NCBI GenBank assembly: GCA_048264125.1
Contig: JBLXDM010000001.1
Coordinates: forward strand, 186,001 to 250,000
From: M1-B18 sp048264125
GTDB taxonomy: Bacteria > Bacillota > Clostridia > Peptostreptococcales > Natronincolaceae
Direction of reading: 5' to 3'
Length of the DNA: 64,000 bases
Part shown: piece after piece, positions 60,730 through 64,000 of the stretch
How positions within the stretch are numbered: position 1 is the stretch's first letter
Layout: the number at the start of each line of letters is the position of its first letter
Notes under the pieces: model-generated
What the model was told of the DNA's origin: nothing
What the model saw: the letters and a program-made list of their open reading frames with translations, nothing else
Databases searched by the model: none
Made by a program: the position numbers and the translations under genes

Positions 60730-61440
60730 AATATGATAACAATCGCTTTCTATCTGCTGACAAAGAGTATATAAAGCGGAAATGCTTTTGATCTGTAAAC
60801 GATTCATTTGATTTAATTGGACGGATATACTATCTAAAAAAGCCGCAATTTCGTCACGATTTGAATAATCAAAAGCTGCGTAGGTTTCCTGCATTGTGCG
60901 GAAAAAATGCTTTAGCCGGTGAGTTTGTACTGACAGTTTTATAGCATTAAGCGTCAATATTTGCCGTATGTGTTGGGTTGTATAAACACGATACCTATTC
61001 TCTTTATTTCTTTCGGAAAACAATAGTCCTGCTTTTTCCCAATAACGAATTGTTGTAACGGGAACACCTGTCTCTTTACTTACTTCTCCTATATTCATTT
61101 TGTTTGAAGCTGCTGTATCAAATTTATTATGGAGAAGTATTTCAACAGTTTTTTTATACTTTAGCCTTTCATTCCATAAATCAGCCTGTGCTTTGTTAGC
61201 AATCCATAGGGCCTCATCCATACGTCCTGCTATCAATTCTGTCATAATCTTTGCTATAAAGGTTAAGTCAAAGGCTGGCAGCATTTCCCTGATACAAATA
61301 AAATAGGCTAAATGTTTTTCTGTATAAATCCTGTATCCTTCAGTAGTACGAGATACTGGCGGTACTAATCCTCTTTCCTCATAGCCTCTTAAAGATGTGG
61401 TGCTTATTTTAAGCTGTCGCGCGATATCTATTGGACGCAT
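60706..61440 (-). CDS. MerR-family regulator with two HTH domains
   Basis: This 244-residue protein contains two MerR-type winged helices: residues 1-70 (MRPIDIARQLKISTTSLRGY, then EERGLVPP) and about 115-180 (MNIGEVSKETGVPVTTIRYW, then EKAGLL). Most MerR proteins have one HTH and work as dimers, so this tandem form is unusual. ATG 61440 is preferred for spacing to GGGGTG. It is divergent from the UvrA-like gene, 190 bp away, which is its most likely target. Confidence 0.88.
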   Translation of the reverse strand: MRPIDIARQLKISTTSLRGYEERGLVPPVSRTTEGYRIYTEKHLAYFICIREMLPAFDLTFIAKIMTELIAGRMDEALWIANKAQADLWNERLKYKKTVEILLHNKFDTAASNKMNIGEVSKETGVPVTTIRYWEKAGLLFSERNKENRYRVYTTQHIRQILTLNAIKLSVQTHRLKHFFRTMQETYAAFDYSNRDEIAAFLDSISVQLNQMNRLQIKSISALYTLCQQIESDCYHINKVLSVR

Positions 61441-61631
61441 TGAATACACCCCCTACTAAAAAGTATAAACATTATACTATATATGTAAGGTTTTATCAAT
61501 TGAAGCAATGAGTTTTACAACAATATTTTAAAAAACCTTTCAGGTTGCACTAGGGTTGTATAATAAAAGTAAGGAAAACAAATTATGAAATAAAGCGCAC
61601 TAATAAAAGAATTTCGAGAGGAGTTTTTTTG

Positions 61632-64000
61632 ATGTCAAACATAATCATTAGTGGTGTCAGAGAAGGAAACCTAAAGAATATTTCACTAGAGATTCCCCGT
61701 GATAAGCTTATTGTTTTTACTGGCCTGTCGGGCTCCGGAAAAACCACATTAGCCATTGACGTTATATTTCAGGAATGCCAAAGACAGTATTTAGAAGCAA
61801 TAGGCCTTCAGGGAATTAATAAGCCGAAGATTGACTTTATTCGAAATCTGTCGCCTGCAGTTTTGATCACCCAAACAGAAGCCAATAAGAATCCTCGATC
61901 GACTGTAGGAACGCTTACCGATATTTATACAGAGCTGAGGATGGTTTATGAAAAGCTGGGTGTACGGGTTTGCCCGAAATGCAGCGAAGTGATATCATCT
62001 GCAGAGTGCAAGGAAGAGGTTGAAAAGACAGAAGGGGATTTCAAAGTATTTATGTATTGCAGTCATTGCAATTACAGGATGGAAAAACTAACTAGAACTC
62101 ACTTCTCCTATAATACTCGGGAAGGTGCTTGTCCAACCTGTAGAGGCTTGGGAAAGGTTTTAACCATAAATAAAGAAAAAACTGTTAATGAAGATTTGTC
62201 ATTGGAGGATGGCGCCGTTGATTATTGGGAGCAGAAATATAAAGAATATCAAATTTCATCCTTATATAATGCTTTTCAGCACTATGGCGTTCCTATTCAT
62301 GCCAATACGCCAGTGGCTAGCTTTAGTAATGCTCAAAAATCTATTCTTTACTACGGCGTGGAAGGTGATGAGGTTAAGAAGCTGTTTCCAGGAATACTTC
62401 CCCCAAAGACTGTAGCAGCAGGTCGATTCGAAGGAATATTTCCAACGCTGTGGAGACGGATTTCTGAAAAGGGAGGCGATGCTAAGCAGCTAAATAATTA
62501 CTTTAATTATGATTTGTGTCCGGAATGCATGGGTGAAAGGCTGGATCAGTTAAGTCGTAATGTAACCGTTGAAAATATGCGACTTCCGAAATTGTCATTA
62601 TTATCTTTGGAAGAATTATATGCATGGTTAGAAACGTTAGAGGATTCCGTAGCCCACAAAAATCGCGACCTTGTAGAAGTATATTTGATTGACTTAAAAA
62701 CAAAGATTCAAAGGATTTTAAAGGTTGGATTAGGATATCTTTCTCTTGATCGTCAAACCATAACCTTATCCGGTGGTGAGCTGCAAAGGTTAAAATTGTC
62801 CGCAGCATTGGATTCAGATCTGACAGGGATCATATATATTATGGATGAACCGACGATTGGCCTCCATCCCAAAGATACAGAAGGGATGATAGCGATATTG
62901 AAAAAGCTCCGAGATTTAGGCAATACCGTTATTGTCATAGAACATGATCCAGATATTATGGAATCAGCGGATTATATTGTGGATATAGGGCCTGGTGCTG
63001 GAAAGCATGGTGGTGAAATCATCGGGGCTGGCACATTGGAAGAACTCAAAAAACAAGCTACCTCTGTGACTGGCGCATATTTAAAGAAAATAAAGCAAGA
63101 AAAGAAAGAGTTTAGAAAAGGAAGTGGAGATGTAATAGATATCAGAAATGCCAATTTATATAACTTAAAAAACGTTGATGTCACCTTTCCCACTGGTTGT
63201 CTGGTTGCGGTTGCAGGTGTATCAGGCTCAGGAAAATCCACTCTGGTATTTGAAGTGCTTGCAGGAAAACTAGATAAAAAACAAGCCAGCTTCAATATTA
63301 TGTCTGAAATACAGCTGTTTGACCAGGTAGTGACTATAGAGCAGTCTGCAATAACAAAAATGAAACGATCAAATATTGCCACCTATTCAGAGGTATATAC
63401 AGAAATTCGAAGCATCTTCGGAGGGCTTAAGGAAGCAAAGGATAAGGGTCTATCCTCCAAGCATTTTTCCTTTAATACCCCTGGAGGGCGTTGTGAAAAT
63501 TGCGAAGGCTTAGGATATGTGATTAGTAATATGCTTTTTTTCAAAGACATTGAGGTAATATGTCCAAGCTGTAATGGAAAGCAGTTTAACGAAAATGTTC
63601 TAGCAGTGAAGTATATGGGTCACTCCATTAAGAATATTCTGCAGATGAGTGTTGAAGAAGCACTCTTAATCTTTGCGGATAATCCCAAAATCATAAATAA
63701 ATTGCAGCTGCTGCAGGATGTCGGTTTAGGTTATTTAGAGCTAGGACAATCCTTGACAACATTGTCGGGTGGCGAAGGGCAGCGTTTAAAACTGGCAAAG
63801 GAGCTTATCAGTAATAAAGGTAAGCATAGTCTATACCTAATGGACGAGCCTACAACGGGACTACATCCAGTAGATGTTGAGAAATTCCTTACCCTTTTAA
63901 ACCGTATGGTTGATGCAGGAAACACGGTCATAGTTGTAGAACACAATCAGCAAGTAATTCAATCTGCCGATTGGATCATAGACCTTGGGCCTGAGGGTGG
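61632..64000 (+). CDS. UvrA-like ABC ATPase (short paralogue), truncated by window end
   Basis: The frame runs open from ATG 61632 to the window end (789 residues seen). It has two ABC modules: Walker A GLSGSGKTT and GVSGSGKST, signatures LSGGELQRLKLSAAL and LSGGEGQRLKLAKEL, and Walker B MDEPTIGLHP and MDEPTTGLHP. Zinc-type CPKC, CSHC, CPTC, CENC and CPSC pairs are present. It is near its end at a length below that of housekeeping UvrA (about 940), as in UvrA paralogues linked to resistance to DNA-binding drugs (DrrC-like). It may remove drugs or lesions from DNA. The divergent double-HTH MerR gene fits inducible control. Confidence 0.92.
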   Translation, partial: MSNIIISGVREGNLKNISLEIPRDKLIVFTGLSGSGKTTLAIDVIFQECQRQYLEAIGLQGINKPKIDFIRNLSPAVLITQTEANKNPRSTVGTLTDIYTELRMVYEKLGVRVCPKCSEVISSAECKEEVEKTEGDFKVFMYCSHCNYRMEKLTRTHFSYNTREGACPTCRGLGKVLTINKEKTVNEDLSLEDGAVDYWEQKYKEYQISSLYNAFQHYGVPIHANTPVASFSNAQKSILYYGVEGDEVKKLFPGILPPKTVAAGRFEGIFPTLWRRISEKGGDAKQLNNYFNYDLCPECMGERLDQLSRNVTVENMRLPKLSLLSLEELYAWLETLEDSVAHKNRDLVEVYLIDLKTKIQRILKVGLGYLSLDRQTITLSGGELQRLKLSAALDSDLTGIIYIMDEPTIGLHPKDTEGMIAILKKLRDLGNTVIVIEHDPDIMESADYIVDIGPGAGKHGGEIIGAGTLEELKKQATSVTGAYLKKIKQEKKEFRKGSGDVIDIRNANLYNLKNVDVTFPTGCLVAVAGVSGSGKSTLVFEVLAGKLDKKQASFNIMSEIQLFDQVVTIEQSAITKMKRSNIATYSEVYTEIRSIFGGLKEAKDKGLSSKHFSFNTPGGRCENCEGLGYVISNMLFFKDIEVICPSCNGKQFNENVLAVKYMGHSIKNILQMSVEEALLIFADNPKIINKLQLLQDVGLGYLELGQSLTTLSGGEGQRLKLAKELISNKGKHSLYLMDEPTTGLHPVDVEKFLTLLNRMVDAGNTVIVVEHNQQVIQSADWIIDLGPEG

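Noticed and set aside
61450..63946. Minus-strand frames in the UvrA region (62503-63946)
   Set aside because: They are shadows of the UvrA-like frame, which runs open to the window end with full ABC motifs.
1..64000. CRISPR arrays, rRNA and tRNA genes
   Set aside because: No regularly spaced repeats and no tRNA T-loop or rRNA-like stretches were seen on either strand by reading.

Overview
The window looks like a chromosomal segment of a low-GC, anaerobic, Gram-positive member of the Clostridia. The signs are an LPXTG/SpaA surface protein, an SLH-domain protein, LysM proteins, purine-rich Shine-Dalgarno sites with frequent TTG and GTG starts, large oxygen-sensitive Fe-S proteins and class II aldolase. 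Short 'AACCGTCCCC' palindromic repeats of the kind I associate with Alkaliphilus-like clostridia also occur. The genus cannot be fixed from the sequence alone. No rRNA, tRNA or CRISPR array was seen.

Region 1 (about 1-20.3 kb) is mostly core chromosome. It holds the end of a sortase-anchored SpaA-type surface protein, a D-2-hydroxyacid dehydrogenase, a DUF378 protein, a LysM protein, a frameshifted SLH/GH18-like protein, a Usp-like protein, a TIGR01212-type radical SAM protein, glyceraldehyde-3-phosphate dehydrogenase, a small alarmone synthetase, a metallophosphoesterase, a methyltransferase, a membrane transporter, class II fructose-bisphosphate aldolase, phosphatidylserine synthase, an RsuA-type pseudouridine synthase and the rRNA methyltransferase RlmD. 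A multi-stem RNA-like structure ending in a T-tract follows pssA.

Region 2 (about 20.5-36.7 kb) differs in base and codon use (more GCG, CGT, GGC) and starts next to a broken excisionase-like gene, so it looks acquired. It is a string of sensing and export cassettes: a two-component system, a MacB-like fused ABC transporter followed by a 1293-residue acyl-CoA dehydratase activase-like protein, a BcrAB-like ABC exporter with a divergent MerR regulator, a TetR regulator with a ketopantoate-reductase-like enzyme, and a GntR/ABC cassette. Several have visible operators that tie regulator to target.

Region 3 (36.7-44.2 kb) is the most unusual part. A transposase-derived protein with a degraded DDE triad overlaps an FAD amine-oxidase-like gene. 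A second unit encodes HypB, an 898-residue FAD/Fe-S oxidoreductase, an aromatic-rich membrane protein and HypA. No hydrogenase, urease or other familiar nickel enzyme is present.

Region 4 (44.4-64 kb) carries a MerR regulator, an MFS transporter with a glycerophosphodiesterase, a Cfr/RlmN-like radical SAM rRNA methyltransferase next to a cysteine-rich KTR gene and flanked by 28-bp direct repeats, and a rhodanese/thioredoxin/thioredoxin-reductase-like/Crp redox group. It also carries a TetR-zinc-ribbon operon, a chemoreceptor, a Crp-family regulator, an isoprenylcysteine-methyltransferase-like protein, an AraC-GyrI-DUF3788 regulator, a double-HTH MerR protein and a divergent UvrA paralogue cut by the window end. 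The accessory content is rich in drug and peptide sensing or resistance-type functions.
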